Positions 1 to 9,821 are shown, numbered from the stretch's first letter. The stretch is 64,000 nt of DNA from an uncultured Tateyamaria sp. (GCF_947487805.1 NZ_CANKXW010000002.1:310001-374000), one strand, 5' to 3'. Notes: a model not told the origin generated them from the letters alone. Translations and numbers: made by a program.

Positions 1-860
1 ACCGGTTTGCTGCCGCCGATACCGCGTCAGACGCGTTCCGGCCCAAAGCGATTTCCTATGTGATGGCGGGCGGCCTTTTGTCGGCCATCATCGGCCCACA
101 GGTCGTGGGCTATGTGACCGCCGGTGCAGCAGATGCAACCGTCGCGCGGTATATCCCGATCTATTGGGTGGCCATGGGGTTCAACGTGATGGGCATGGCG
201 CTGTTCTTCCTGCTCGACATCCCGAAACCCGCCAAAGCCTCGCCCACAGACGGGCCCGGCCGCACCCGGCTGGAGCTTTTGGCGACGCCGCGCATCGCCG
301 TCGCCGTGATCTGTGCGGCGGTGTCCTATGCTCTGATGAACCTGGTGATGACGTCCACGCCGTTGGCGGTGGTGGGCTGTGGCTATACCGAACCGGACGC
401 CGCCAATATTGTGACGGTGCACGTGCTGGCCATGTTCGCGCCGTCTTTCTTTACCGGGCACCTGATCGCGCGATTTGGCGCGGAATGGATCATGGGGATC
501 GGGTTGGCCATTCTGGGTGGCGCGGGCATCGTCGCCCTCCAGGGCGTCGATCTTGCCAACTTCTACGCCGCCTTATTTCTGCTGGGGCTGGGTTGGAACT
601 TTGGTTTCATCGGTGCCACGACCATGCTGGCGGGCGCACACAGCCCACAGGAACGCGGGCGTATGCAGGGTATGAACGACCTGATCGTCTTTGGCGGGGT
701 CACGGTGGCCTCGCTGGCCTCTGGCGGGTTAATGAACTGCATCGGCGGTGACCCGGTCGAAGGCTGGGCCGCGGTCAACATCGCCATGGTGCCGTTCCTC
801 GTGCTGGCCGGAGGATCGTTGATCTGGCTGGTGATGCGGCAGCGGCGCGCGCTGGCCTAG
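1..860 (+). CDS. MFS transporter, 5' truncated by window edge
   Basis: The reading frame is open from the first base (first whole codon at 3) to TAG at 858-860, giving about 286 residues of an integral membrane protein made of consecutive hydrophobic helices. The loop SPQERGRMQGMNDL, between two hydrophobic segments, is typical of the C-terminal half of major facilitator superfamily permeases. The N-terminal helices lie outside the window. The substrate cannot be told. Its stop codon overlaps the stop of the convergent minus-strand gene (857-859), so there is no room for a separate terminator. Confidence 0.8.
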   Translation, partial: RFAAADTASDAFRPKAISYVMAGGLLSAIIGPQVVGYVTAGAADATVARYIPIYWVAMGFNVMGMALFFLLDIPKPAKASPTDGPGRTRLELLATPRIAVAVICAAVSYALMNLVMTSTPLAVVGCGYTEPDAANIVTVHVLAMFAPSFFTGHLIARFGAEWIMGIGLAILGGAGIVALQGVDLANFYAALFLLGLGWNFGFIGATTMLAGAHSPQERGRMQGMNDLIVFGGVTVASLASGGLMNCIGGDPVEGWAAVNIAMVPFLVLAGGSLIWLVMRQRRALA

Positions 861-1624
861 ATCGCGGCACGCCCCGTGAGTGCACTTTGCCCCAGCCGCC
901 ATGCGGTCAACGGTGGGAAGATTGCCCCGTCTGCAACGACGTGCGGATTGCGGATCACCTGATCCAACGCCGCACGCGTTCCTACCGCAGGCAACAGCGC
1001 AGGCAGCGCGCTGCGCGGCAAATCGGGCCGCGTGATCCGGGACCGCGCCGCGCGAGCAAGTGCCGCAATGCCGTCCGGCGTGCCGTCGACCAAGGGCACG
1101 CGCTTGGCCGCTTCCAGCAGTGGCACCGCGCGCAGGAAGGCCACGAGGCCCGCCGCCTGCCCCACGGATCGCACGGCCTGTTCCTGATCCGCAGGTGCGC
1201 CCAGCAGCGACGCCGCCGCCCACATCAGGTGCCCCGCCGTCTGGTCCAGATAGGCATCCATATGCGCCTGATCCTCGAACGGGTCGCGGTAGATGTCCCA
1301 ACGCCGCGCCGCGACCGTCTGGTCCAGCATCGCGGCCAGATCTGGCGACAACAGTGCAGCCAGAGGCGTCGTCACCTCATGCTTGCGCACGTCGCGGCCT
1401 TCGCGCACCTCTTCCAACGCGTCCCGCCACCATTGCAGGCGCATTTCCGCGATCATCACCTCTTGGGTGACCCAAGGCGCGCGCGCCACTTCGACATTGA
1501 AGGCATAAAGCGGGAACAGCACCGCGCGCGCGGCCACTGGCGAGGCCATCGCTGTGCGGAACCGGTCCGGGTCGCCTTGCTCCACCAATCGCGCGCAGGG
1601 CACTATGCTGTCGGGCAGGCTCAT
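857..1624 (-). CDS. Squalene/phytoene synthase-like protein, probable NDUFAF6-type complex I assembly factor
   Basis: This gene encodes 255 residues of the squalene/phytoene synthase fold. The start is the ATG at 1622-1624, which overlaps the TGA of the upstream methyltransferase (ATGA), so the two are translationally coupled. The aspartate-rich motifs that bind Mg-diphosphate in true phytoene/squalene synthases are not visible: where the second Asp motif is expected the protein reads VGQAAGLVAFLRAVPLLEA. The segment FNVEVARAP...MRLQWWRDALEEV (about residues 42-73) resembles mitochondrial NDUFAF6, a non-catalytic relative needed for complex I assembly. I infer an assembly role rather than isoprenoid synthesis. 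No carotenoid genes are nearby. Confidence 0.7.
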   Translation of the reverse strand: MSLPDSIVPCARLVEQGDPDRFRTAMASPVAARAVLFPLYAFNVEVARAPWVTQEVMIAEMRLQWWRDALEEVREGRDVRKHEVTTPLAALLSPDLAAMLDQTVAARRWDIYRDPFEDQAHMDAYLDQTAGHLMWAAASLLGAPADQEQAVRSVGQAAGLVAFLRAVPLLEAAKRVPLVDGTPDGIAALARAARSRITRPDLPRSALPALLPAVGTRAALDQVIRNPHVVADGAIFPPLTAWRLGQSALTGRAAI

Positions 1625-2349
1625 TCGGGGGATACGATCAAAAGCGCGTAGGCCACATGATCCATCGCTGCGCGCCACAAATCGATTTCCCTTTGGCAAG
1701 CGTCCAGCGCGTTGGAGAGCGCCGCGTCTGCGGGCGATTGCCGCAGGGTGTCGATGCGGGCCTGCATCGGATCGTAATAGGCCTGCCAGGGCGCGCCTAC
1801 GATCATGCGATGTGCGTGGGTCCGGTACCCGGCGGCGGCCACCAGCGCCTTGATCCCGTCCAGATCCGTGATCTGCGGGTACTCTTCCCAAAAGGCGTGC
1901 ACCTCTGGGCGTGCAGGCGTGTCCAGCAGCACCGGTTCGGAAAACGCCACGTGTCCGCCGGGCGCCAGCGCAGGCCGCCATGTGGTCAGGCCCTCGGTCA
2001 CGCCCAGGAAATAGAGCGCGCCTGCGCACCAGATCAGCTCACAGCCCTCGGGCGCGAACCGCATATCGTCACAGCGCACCTCGACCCGCCCGTCAAAGGG
2101 CGCGATCCGCGGCTGCGCTTGGTCCACAAAGTCCTGCGTTGTGTCCACCCCGGTGATCTGCGCCTCGGGCAACAAACGGGCCAGCGTTACCGTGTCGTCT
2201 GCCGGACCGCATCCGGCGTCAAATACCCGCACGGGCCCCGACAGATCCAGGTGATCCAGCGCCCATGCGACATCCTCTGGCAAACCGGGCCCCTGACGCG
2301 GCAGATCGCTGTGAACCTGCAGGAAAGCCTGCCATTCCGACGGGGTCAT
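1621..2349 (-). CDS. SAM-dependent class I methyltransferase
   Basis: This is a 242-residue Rossmann-fold methyltransferase. Motif I, VFDAGCGPADD (about residues 41-51), is the SAM-binding glycine-rich loop, followed by an acidic residue in GVDTT and a CDDM motif that should contact the adenine. The ATG at 2347-2349 overlaps the cimA stop (ATGA at 2346-2349) and is preferred over an in-frame ATG 27 nt upstream inside cimA. The substrate is unknown. Its position between cimA and the phytoene-synthase-like gene, with overlaps on both sides, says only that it is co-transcribed. Confidence 0.75.
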   Translation of the reverse strand: MTPSEWQAFLQVHSDLPRQGPGLPEDVAWALDHLDLSGPVRVFDAGCGPADDTVTLARLLPEAQITGVDTTQDFVDQAQPRIAPFDGRVEVRCDDMRFAPEGCELIWCAGALYFLGVTEGLTTWRPALAPGGHVAFSEPVLLDTPARPEVHAFWEEYPQITDLDGIKALVAAAGYRTHAHRMIVGAPWQAYYDPMQARIDTLRQSPADAALSNALDACQREIDLWRAAMDHVAYALLIVSPE

Positions 2350-3962
2350 GTCACGCCATCCTGCACCAGCTTCCACCGGATCGCATCCAACAGCGCCTCG
2401 AACGAGGCATCGACGATGTTCGCGGACACGCCCACGGTCGACCAGCGGCGCCCCTGGCCGTCCTCGCTGTCAATGATGACGCGGGTCACCGCCTCGGTGC
2501 CGCCTTGCGTGATCCGCACCTTGAAATCCACGAGGCGGATATCCTCGACAAAGCTTTGATACCGCCCCAGATCCTTGGCCAGCGCCTTGGCCAGCGCGTT
2601 CACTGGCCCCCGGTCGGTGCCGTTCTCATCCATGCTCTCGCTCACTGACAGCATCTTTTGTCCGTCGACCTTGACCACGACCACCGCCTCGGACAGCGAC
2701 ACCATACGATTGCGCTTGTTCTTGCGGCGCTCGATGGTCACGCGGTAGCGTTTGACCTCGAAAAACTCAGGCAACAGACCCAGTTCCTCGCGCGCCAGCA
2801 GTTCGAAGGACGCCTGTGCGGTGTCGTAGCTGTAGCCATCCGCCTCGCGCGCCTTGATCCGGTCGAGAATGGCCAAAAACGCGGGATCCTTGGGTGCCAC
2901 CTCCAACCCCATATCGACCAGACGCTTGCGCAGGTTCGATTGTCCTGCCTGATTGGACATCGGGATGATGCGCGCGTTGCCCACGCTTTCCGGCACGATA
3001 TGCTCATAGGTGGTCGGGTCCTTAAGGATCGCACTGGCATGCAGCCCCGCCTTGTGGGCAAAGGCCGACGCCCCGACAAAGGCCGCCTGTTTCTGGGGCA
3101 CCCGGTTCAGGATATCGTCCAGCATCCGCGACGTCCGGGTCAGACCGGACAGCGCATCAAGGCTTACGCCTGTTTCGAACCGGCTGGCATAGGGCTCTTT
3201 CAGCAGAAGGATCGGGATCAGCGAGGTCAGATTCGCATTACCACAGCGTTCGCCCAGCCCGTTCAGCGTGCCCTGAATCTGCCGCGCGCCCGCCTGCACC
3301 GCCGCCAGCGATCCGGCCACCGCGTTTTCGGTGTCATTGTGGGTGTGGATGCCCAGACGCGCCCCGTCGATGCCCGAGGCGATGACCGCAGACGTGATGT
3401 CGTGAATGTCATGGGGCAGCGTACCGCCATTGGTGTCACAAAGCGCAATCCACCGCGCGCCCGCGTCATAGGCCGCGTGAATGGCCTCCAGCGCGTAGTC
3501 GGGGTTGGACTTGTAGCCGTCAAAGAAATGCTCCGCGTCAAAAATCGCCTCGCGCCCCTGCCCCACGATGTGGGCAAAGGACTGCGCGATATTGGCGGTG
3601 TTTTCCGCCAGCGAAATGCCGAGGGCCTTGTCCACGTGGAAGTCATGCGTCTTGCCCACCAGACAGACCGCAGGCGTGTTCGCATTGAGAACGGCAGCCA
3701 GAACGTCGTCATTCTCGGCGCTGATCCCCGCCCGTTTTGTCATGCCAAATGCGGTGAACGTGGCGCGGGTTTGCGGCGCATCCTCGAAAAACGCGCTGTC
3801 AGTTGGATTGGCACCGGGCCAGCCGCCTTCGATATAGTCGATACCCAGCGTATCCAGCGCCTGTGCGATCTGGTGCTTTTCGGATGTGGAGAACTGCACC
3901 CCTTGCGTCTGCTGGCCGTCGCGCAGAGTTGTGTCGAAAAGATAGAGACGTTCCTTAGACAT
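2346..3962 (-). CDS. cimA: Citramalate synthase
   Basis: The product (538 aa) condenses acetyl-CoA with an alpha-keto acid, most likely pyruvate, to (R)-citramalate, an entry to isoleucine synthesis. The N-terminal HMGL-like TIM barrel carries [12 protein letters not shown] at residues 10-21, the metal-binding HTHND at 206-210, and [24 protein letters not shown] lies in the connecting region, and the last 150 or so residues form the LeuA-type allosteric/dimerisation domain. The length and the motif order fit the CimA/LeuA-related branch with a full regulatory domain. The start codon lies 8 nt inside the end of cysS, so the two are coupled. Homocitrate synthase and 2-isopropylmalate synthase are less likely alternatives. 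Confidence 0.9.
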   Translation of the reverse strand: MSKERLYLFDTTLRDGQQTQGVQFSTSEKHQIAQALDTLGIDYIEGGWPGANPTDSAFFEDAPQTRATFTAFGMTKRAGISAENDDVLAAVLNANTPAVCLVGKTHDFHVDKALGISLAENTANIAQSFAHIVGQGREAIFDAEHFFDGYKSNPDYALEAIHAAYDAGARWIALCDTNGGTLPHDIHDITSAVIASGIDGARLGIHTHNDTENAVAGSLAAVQAGARQIQGTLNGLGERCGNANLTSLIPILLLKEPYASRFETGVSLDALSGLTRTSRMLDDILNRVPQKQAAFVGASAFAHKAGLHASAILKDPTTYEHIVPESVGNARIIPMSNQAGQSNLRKRLVDMGLEVAPKDPAFLAILDRIKAREADGYSYDTAQASFELLAREELGLLPEFFEVKRYRVTIERRKNKRNRMVSLSEAVVVVKVDGQKMLSVSESMDENGTDRGPVNALAKALAKDLGRYQSFVEDIRLVDFKVRITQGGTEAVTRVIIDSEDGQGRRWSTVGVSANIVDASFEALLDAIRWKLVQDGVT

Positions 3963-5340
3963 CGAGCACCTCCAGCTTTTCGGGCGCAAAGCCCGGTCCG
4001 GGCACCAACTCGACCCCTGCCTTGCTCATGCGCACCTCGATCCCTGCCGCGACCAGCGCCGATTTCAACGCGTCGACGGCGGCAAAGTCCTTGCTCTGCA
4101 TTGCGGCCGCGCGTGCCGCGCTCAGCGCATCCGCATAGGCAGACAGGTCCGTGTCAGGCGCCGCCGCCCACGCACCCATCTCGTCGGTCAGCAGGCCGAT
4201 CATCTTTCCGGTCGCTTTCAACGCCTCTGCCTTGCCCTCCGCCGCAAGGCTGTGCATCCGCATGATCACTTCAGACACGTTCAGATCGTCAGCCAGAGCC
4301 GAGCTTGCGCACTCCTGCGCCTCATCAAATGCGACGCCGCGGGTCATGGCCCGCCACTTGCGCAGCGTCGCTTCCGCCTCTGCCCGCTTCTTCTCGGTCC
4401 AGTCCATCGGCTTGCGGTAATGGGTCGACAGCATCACAAACCGGATCACCTCGCCCGGCACGCCCTGATCCAGCAGGTCACGCACGGTAAAGAAATTACC
4501 AAGCGACTTGGACATCTTCTTGCCCTCGACTTGCAGCATCTCATTATGCAGCCACACCCTGGCAAAGCCATGGCCCGCGCATTTCGACTGCGCGATCTCG
4601 TTTTCATGGTGCGGGAATTGCAGATCGTTGCCGCCCCCATGGATATCGAACTCCGCGCCCAGCAGGTCATGCGCCATGGCCGAGCATTCGATGTGCCAGC
4701 CGGGCCGCCCCCGGCCCCACGGGCTGGGCCATCCGGGCAAAGCGTCATCCGACGGCTTCCACAGGACAAAGTCCATCGGGTCTTCCTTGTAAGGGGCGAC
4801 CTCGACCCGCGCGCCTGCGATCATGTCGTCCACCGACCGGCCCGACAGCGCGCCATAATCTTTGTATTTGCGCACCCGAAAAAGGACGTGGCCGTCGTTT
4901 TCATAGGCGAACCCGTCCGCGATCAACCCTTCGATCATCTCGACCATCTGGCTGATATAACCGGTCGCGCGTGGCTCATGGTTCGGGCGCAAAGCGCCAA
5001 GCGCATCCATGTCAGCATGATACCATGCGATGGTTTCTTCAGTCCGCTCGGCCACCAGGTCTTCGAGACTGCCCTCTGCCCCGGCCTGCTGACGCGCGAG
5101 GGCGGTGGCGTTTATCTTGTCATCCACATCCGTGAAGTTGCGCACATAGGTGACCCGCCCGTCATAGGCGGCCCGCAGCAGCCGAAAGAGTACGTCAAAC
5201 ACCAGCACGGGCCGCGCATTACCCAGATGCGCCCGGTCGTACACGGTGGGCCCGCACAGATACATCCGCACATTGTCCGGATCGATCGGCGCGAAGGCGT
5301 CCTTGCGGCGCGTCGCAGTGTTGTAAAGCTGAATGTCCAT
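3955..5340 (-). CDS. cysS: Cysteinyl-tRNA synthetase
   Basis: A 461-residue class I aminoacyl-tRNA synthetase that charges tRNA-Cys in the cytoplasm. The zinc-ligand cysteine is in LCGPTVYD (Cys29). The HIGH-type signature is HLGN (38-41) and the KMSKS loop is at 275-279 (KMSKSLGNF). The central part has WHIECSAM and [15 protein letters not shown], both classic CysRS segments. I chose the ATG at 5338-5340 because family members begin just before the IQLYNT segment. The longer frame adds 14 unsupported residues. It is the first gene of a tightly packed operon with cimA, a methyltransferase and a phytoene-synthase-like gene. Confidence 0.97.
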   Translation of the reverse strand: MDIQLYNTATRRKDAFAPIDPDNVRMYLCGPTVYDRAHLGNARPVLVFDVLFRLLRAAYDGRVTYVRNFTDVDDKINATALARQQAGAEGSLEDLVAERTEETIAWYHADMDALGALRPNHEPRATGYISQMVEMIEGLIADGFAYENDGHVLFRVRKYKDYGALSGRSVDDMIAGARVEVAPYKEDPMDFVLWKPSDDALPGWPSPWGRGRPGWHIECSAMAHDLLGAEFDIHGGGNDLQFPHHENEIAQSKCAGHGFARVWLHNEMLQVEGKKMSKSLGNFFTVRDLLDQGVPGEVIRFVMLSTHYRKPMDWTEKKRAEAEATLRKWRAMTRGVAFDEAQECASSALADDLNVSEVIMRMHSLAAEGKAEALKATGKMIGLLTDEMGAWAAAPDTDLSAYADALSAARAAAMQSKDFAAVDALKSALVAAGIEVRMSKAGVELVPGPGFAPEKLEVLDV

Positions 5341-5563
5341 CGTCGTCTCGTCAGGCTTGGCGGCGCGCAGATGCGCGCGCACAGGGTTGGCGCGGGCCTA
5401 TCAAGTCTGAGATGTCATGAAAACACAGAACCGGCCCGCTGAGGTGCTCAGCAGATAATGCAGCAAATGATGCAAATGGTCCGGGTCATGCCTCGGACGT
5501 ATCCGACACGCACAGGCGCGGTCAACCCTTGTCTCACCGGGCGGCACGGGCCAAGGTCGCGGT

Positions 5564-5920
5564 ATGACACGTGAAGAAGCAGATCAGATCTGTGCCGCAC
5601 TGCCCGGCGCCTATTACGTCAGCCATGCCGATGGCGGGCTGGATGCGTGGAAGGTGGGCGACAAGATGTTTGCCTGCATCGGGCATGCCGCCGACGGCGT
5701 TTCGGTGAAAACGCCCGACGTTGACAGCGCACAGTTCCTGATCGAAATCGGGGCCGCGCAAAAGGCCAAATATTTCCACCGCTCCTGGGTCCGCGTGACA
5801 TTTGCAGACCGGGACGCGGACCAGGTGCGCGACCGGATCCACACCTCCTATGGCCTGATCCGCGGCGCACTGCCCAAGAAAGTGCAGGCCACGCTGGCCG
5901 CCTGGCAGGATAGCACCTGA
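5564..5920 (+). CDS. MmcQ/YjbR family protein
   Basis: A 118-residue protein of the MmcQ/YjbR family, small proteins with a CyaY-like fold that are sometimes called DNA-binding, with no firm function. Typical features are the N-terminal helix MTREEADQICAALPGA, the middle strand VGDKMFACIG and the C-terminal YGLIRGALPKK segment. It is divergent from cysS across 223 nt and monocistronic, as the next gene starts 72 nt downstream with its own ribosome binding site (ggcggagcg). Confidence 0.8.
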   Translation: MTREEADQICAALPGAYYVSHADGGLDAWKVGDKMFACIGHAADGVSVKTPDVDSAQFLIEIGAAQKAKYFHRSWVRVTFADRDADQVRDRIHTSYGLIRGALPKKVQATLAAWQDST

Positions 5921-5992
5921 AACCCTGCCTGCCCGTGTTGACAATCCCGCACCCCTCTGACCCCTTGGCCGGATCATCAGGCGGAGCGACCC

Positions 5993-7168
5993 ATGGCCCT
6001 TTCACAGCGAATTTCCAATCTCACCGGCGGCGGATCGGACGGGTGGGACGTGTTCATCAAGGCGCGCAAGATGATCGCCGCCGGCACCCCGGTGGTCGAG
6101 CTGACCATTGGCGAACATGACATCCGCACCGCCGCACCGATCCTTCAGGACATGCACGAAAGTGCGATGGGCGGGCATACCGGATATGCCATGGTGCCCG
6201 GCACGGACAGCTTGCGCGACACGGTGGCCCGGCGCACCCAAGACCGCACCGGTGTGCCCACAACCCGCGACAACGTGCTGATCACACCCGGCGGGCAATC
6301 TGCCCTCTTTGCCGCCCACGCGGCGGCTTGCGATCCAGGCGACGTGGCGCTGTACATCGATCCGTACTACGCGACTTATCCGGGCACATTGCGCGGGGTC
6401 TCCGCCGTACCGCGTGCCATTCTGACCCGCGCCGAAGACGCGTTTCAACCGCGCGCCGAAGACATCGCGGCGGCCTGTGACGGGGCCAAGTCGCTGCTGA
6501 TCAACTCGCCCAACAATCCCACCGGCACGGTCTATTCGGTCGCAACGATGGAGGGCATTGCGCAGGTCGTGCGCGACCACGATCTATGGCTGATCTCGGA
6601 CGAGGTCTATGACAGCCAGGTCTGGGAGGGCTCCCACCTGTCGCCCCGCGCCCTGCCCGGCATGGCCGAACGCACGCTCGTCGTGGGCTCCATGTCCAAA
6701 AGCCACGCAATGACAGGCTCGCGTTGCGGCTGGCTGATCGGGCCGGAGGAGGTGATTTCCCATCTCATCACCTTTGCCACGCACACGACCTATGGCGTGC
6801 CGGGCTTTATCCAGGATGCCAGTGTCTTTGCCCTGAACCAGGGCCCGGAGTTCGAGGCCGAGGTTGCAGCCCCGTTCCAGCGCAGGCGTGCCATCGCCCA
6901 AGAGATCCTGTCCGGGCAGAACACCGTCGGGCTGATCCCGGCGCAAGGGGCAATGTACCTGATGCTCGACATCCGCGCGACAGGGATGACGGGCGATGAC
7001 TTCGCCAACGCCCTCCTTGACACCCACCACATCGCGGTGATGCCGGGCGAAAGCTTTGGCGCCGCCGCCGCCGGACATCTCCGCGTCGCCATGACGATTG
7101 ACGACGCGGAATTTGGAGCCGCGTTGCGCACCCTGTGCCGCTTTGCCGACAGTTGCGCCAAAGAGTAG
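5993..7168 (+). CDS. PLP-dependent class I/II aminotransferase
   Basis: A 391-residue fold-type I aminotransferase. NSPNNPTGTVYS is the conserved Asn-Pro region, LISDEVYDS holds the aspartate that bonds the pyridine nitrogen, and SMSKSHAMTGSRCGW carries the Schiff-base lysine (Lys236) and the Arg that binds phosphate. The C-terminal RVAMTIDD segment should hold the substrate-carboxylate arginine. The amino-acid specificity cannot be read from sequence. Its neighbours do not define a pathway. The gene converges on the MttB-family gene with 23 nt between stops. Confidence 0.85.
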   Translation: MALSQRISNLTGGGSDGWDVFIKARKMIAAGTPVVELTIGEHDIRTAAPILQDMHESAMGGHTGYAMVPGTDSLRDTVARRTQDRTGVPTTRDNVLITPGGQSALFAAHAAACDPGDVALYIDPYYATYPGTLRGVSAVPRAILTRAEDAFQPRAEDIAAACDGAKSLLINSPNNPTGTVYSVATMEGIAQVVRDHDLWLISDEVYDSQVWEGSHLSPRALPGMAERTLVVGSMSKSHAMTGSRCGWLIGPEEVISHLITFATHTTYGVPGFIQDASVFALNQGPEFEAEVAAPFQRRRAIAQEILSGQNTVGLIPAQGAMYLMLDIRATGMTGDDFANALLDTHHIAVMPGESFGAAAAGHLRVAMTIDDAEFGAALRTLCRFADSCAKE

Positions 7169-7191
7169 GAAAACCTATTGGCGGCAAATGC

Positions 7192-8730
7192 TTAGGCGGG
7201 CAAGTGAATGTTGAACCGCGCCCGGATCTCTGCGTCCAACGCAGGATCCAGCGCCGCCTTGGGGCGCTGTGCGAGAATCTCGTCTTTGCGCGCGGCCACG
7301 CGGGCCAACAGCGCCGGCTTGCCCAGCTCCGCCCATTCCTTGGGCGAGGTTCGGTCGCCAAAGGTCGGATAGACGCAGTCGCTCTGCATCCGACTCAGGG
7401 TCTGGTCGGTGCCCAGATAGTGGCCGACGCCCGACAGGCACACGTCCGCGATCTGGTCCACGGCAAGGGTCTCGTCCGTGACCTCTATGCCGCGCACACA
7501 GCGCATCGCCTGCCCGATGATGTCATCGCCTAGGATCAGCGATTCCAGACAAAAGCCCAACAACGACGCATGCATGCCCGCCGCCTCATAGACCATGTTC
7601 ACCCCTGACAGCCCGGCGGTGAGGTTCGAACACATCTGCTCCCACCCAGCCTGCATATCCGGCAGCTTGCTGTCCGACGCACCGCCCGCAGCACCGCCAG
7701 GCAGGTCATAGAACCGGTGCATCTGGCCACATCCAGCCGTCAACAGCGCCTGTTCACCGGACCCGATCGACATCGCACCCGTGCGCAGATCGAGGCCAAA
7801 GGGCCAGGTCCCAAAGATCGCAGGCGCCCCCGGCTTGACCGCGTTGACATAGACCAGCCCGGCCAGACATTCCGCGGTGGCCTGCACAATGGCGCCTGCT
7901 ATCGTCGACGGTGCCGTAGCTCCGGACATGCCCGCAGACAGCAGCAGCACCGGCATCCCGTGCAGAATGCACGCCTCCATCACTTCGCAGCTTTCGGGCG
8001 CGAATTTCATGGGCGGGACGACAAAGCAGTTGGAGTTCGAGACAAAGGGACGCGCGCGCCATGCGTCTTCTCCGCCTGCAATCATGTGCAACATCTCGAT
8101 CGCCGGTCCAACACAGCTGGGTTCGGAAAAACTGGTGCCCACGTGTTTGGTGGTGCCTGACACACAGGCAAAGACGGAATTATATTCCATCTCCATGGTG
8201 TCGGGAATGTCGCGGCAAACCATCGGCCGCTGGACAAAGTGGATGTTGTCCAACTGATCAGCAATGCGCGCCGCATCATGCAGGTCCTGCACGCCGGATT
8301 CGCGATAGGTCTCACCGTCCGGTTCCACCACATGCACCGCGGCCCCGGCCGTGCCGTAATGCACACGGCCGCCGCTCAGGTGCAAATCATGTGCCGGGTC
8401 GCGCCCGTGCAGAACGAGCGTGCGGTTGGCATTGGCCAGCGTGTCCTCGACCAGCGCGCGCGGAAACCGAATGCGTCCGTCATCGCCCTGGATCGCGCCC
8501 GCCGCCGTCAGGTAGGCGACACCCGAGGGCGGCGCATCGGCCAGCCCGATGCGCTCCAACGCATCAAGCGCGGCGTGGTGGATGCGCAGCACCTCGGCAT
8601 CGGTGAGCGGGTTGTAGCGGCCACCCTCCATACCGGGCCGAATGGGGCGCAGGTGGTCGGGCAAGGCAGCGGCACGGGCCGCCCGGCGGGCCGCACGGCC
8701 GCCAGAGCGAGAAGGAGATTGATCGTTCAT
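7192..8730 (-). CDS. MttB-family (trimethylamine methyltransferase-like) protein, non-pyrrolysine
   Basis: The product (512 aa) belongs to the MttB superfamily of corrinoid-dependent methyltransferases. Supporting segments are RPIRPGMEGGRYNPLT near the N-terminus, HYGTAGAAVHVVEPDG, and the C-terminal half with SDSKLPDMQAGWEQ, GVNMVYEAAGMHASLLGF and TDETLAVDQI. The frame runs through without an in-frame TAG, so it is of the non-pyrrolysine type (MtgB-like), whose studied members demethylate quaternary amines such as glycine betaine. The substrate here is unknown, and no corrinoid protein gene lies next to it. The N-terminus is Arg/Ala-rich (about residues 8-24). The start at 8728-8730 is followed by good family similarity, although no strong Shine-Dalgarno is visible. 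Confidence 0.85.
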   Translation of the reverse strand: MNDQSPSRSGGRAARRAARAAALPDHLRPIRPGMEGGRYNPLTDAEVLRIHHAALDALERIGLADAPPSGVAYLTAAGAIQGDDGRIRFPRALVEDTLANANRTLVLHGRDPAHDLHLSGGRVHYGTAGAAVHVVEPDGETYRESGVQDLHDAARIADQLDNIHFVQRPMVCRDIPDTMEMEYNSVFACVSGTTKHVGTSFSEPSCVGPAIEMLHMIAGGEDAWRARPFVSNSNCFVVPPMKFAPESCEVMEACILHGMPVLLLSAGMSGATAPSTIAGAIVQATAECLAGLVYVNAVKPGAPAIFGTWPFGLDLRTGAMSIGSGEQALLTAGCGQMHRFYDLPGGAAGGASDSKLPDMQAGWEQMCSNLTAGLSGVNMVYEAAGMHASLLGFCLESLILGDDIIGQAMRCVRGIEVTDETLAVDQIADVCLSGVGHYLGTDQTLSRMQSDCVYPTFGDRTSPKEWAELGKPALLARVAARKDEILAQRPKAALDPALDAEIRARFNIHLPA

Positions 8731-9112
8731 GTGAGTAGATCCGGGAAAAGAGATTGGGAAAAGGTGACTACGCCTGATCCCGCATGGGTCTGCCCCTTGC
8801 GGCCCGTCCCCGTTCCGCCCCGATTGTCCGCGAGACAAGCGATATCTTACAACGGCATTCCTGCACGACGAGCCTCCCTTGCATCTCGTGACATTCCGAC
8901 TGCGTTCATCCTGCGCTCGAAAACGTCCCGTGTCTGTCCTGTTTGCGACGCCACGCCAGCGGGCAGTTGCCCAGTGATTCCCGCCATTTGTGCGGTGCCA
9001 TGCCAAGATCATCACCCAACACCAATGTGGTTTGGCGCTGCCATCATCTTGGGTCAGGTCTGTGCCACGCGCCGCCGACACCGCGCGCGCACAGATTGAA
9101 AAGGAGCAGAAG
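8731..9112. other. 382-nt divergent intergenic region
   Basis: This stretch separates the divergent MttB-family and outer-membrane-protein genes. It must hold both promoters. I see no convincing coding frame, no long inverted repeat and no riboswitch consensus that I recognise. A Shine-Dalgarno aaggagcag lies 6-14 nt before the ATG at 9113. The leader of the MttB-family gene would be unusually long if its promoter lies near the middle. Confidence 0.4.
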
Positions 9113-9715
9113 ATGAAAACGCAGAAATTCCGGCATCTCGCAGCGGCCATGTCGTTCGCACTGGCCGCGGGGCCCCTCATGGCCGGCGGGTTCGATACAC
9201 CCGCCGCCGACGCACCACCACCCGCGCAACCGTTACCCCCTGCCCCGGCATCTGCTCCGGGCGGCGACTGGACCGGCGCATATGGCGGGGTCCAGCTGGG
9301 CTATGGCGATGTGAACGGGTCTGGCGCCGCCGATGGTGACGACGTACTGGGTGGGGTGCATCTGGGCTATGACTACGACTTCGGCACCTTTGTTCTGGGC
9401 GGTGAGGTTGACTATGACTTCGCCGATATCGATCTGAACGGGGCGGCCAGCGTCGACAGCGTGGCCCGCCTCAAGCTGCGCGCAGGCTACGACTTTGGCC
9501 GTACGCTGGGGTATGTCAGCGCAGGCCTCGCCGAAGTCGACACCTCCATCGGATCGGAAAGCGGCAGCTACTTTGGCATCGGCGTCACTCACCGGATCAC
9601 GGACCGGTACACGCTGGGGGCCGAACTGCTCGAACACAGCTTTGATGATATCGGCGGGTCAGGCGTGGACGCTGACGCCACCACCCTTACGATTCGCGGA
9701 TCCATCCGGTTCTGA
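9113..9715 (+). CDS. Outer-membrane beta-barrel protein (OmpA/opacity-like porin family)
   Basis: A 200-residue secreted protein. The first 22 or so residues are a classic Sec signal peptide, MKTQKFRHLAAAMSFALAAG followed by PLMA and cleavage before GGFDT. After a Pro/Ala-rich linker (about 27-50) come alternating amphipathic strands rich in Gly, Tyr and Asp, beginning WTGAYGGVQLGYGD and ending TLTIRGSIRF with a terminal Phe, the signal read by the Bam complex. This is the 8-stranded outer-membrane beta-barrel family common in alphaproteobacteria. The ATG follows aaggagcagaag. The longer frame upstream lacks a signal peptide. A strong terminator follows at 9778-9810. Confidence 0.85.
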   Translation: MKTQKFRHLAAAMSFALAAGPLMAGGFDTPAADAPPPAQPLPPAPASAPGGDWTGAYGGVQLGYGDVNGSGAADGDDVLGGVHLGYDYDFGTFVLGGEVDYDFADIDLNGAASVDSVARLKLRAGYDFGRTLGYVSAGLAEVDTSIGSESGSYFGIGVTHRITDRYTLGAELLEHSFDDIGGSGVDADATTLTIRGSIRF

Positions 9716-9777
9716 TCCCGCCACGGTCCCGCAGGCATCCTCCCCAAGGCCTGCGGGATCAGGCCGCAAAAACAGGC

Positions 9778-9810
9778 ACACGGCGCGTTTTCACGCGCCG
9801 TGTTTCTTTC
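9778..9810 (+). terminator. Rho-independent terminator after the OMP gene
   Basis: A perfect 10-bp stem pairs 9778-9787 (acacggcgcg) with 9794-9803 across a 6-nt loop and is followed by the T-rich tract ttcttt. It lies 63 nt after the OMP stop codon. Confidence 0.8.
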
Positions 9811-9821
9811 CTTCCAGGTCG

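Noticed and set aside
5438-5452. Inverted repeat GCTGAG-gtg-CTCAGC upstream of cysS
   Set aside because: It is short and no T-box or other tRNA-responsive element is visible around it; such repeats are common by chance in GC-rich DNA.
8731-9112. Possible glycine or SAM riboswitch upstream of the MttB-family gene
   Set aside because: I could not find the conserved core sequences of either class on the minus strand.
7192-9180. Longer start for the MttB-family gene reaching into the OMP gene
   Set aside because: The extra 150 residues are antisense to the OMP signal peptide and have no similarity to the family; the ATG at 8730 fits.
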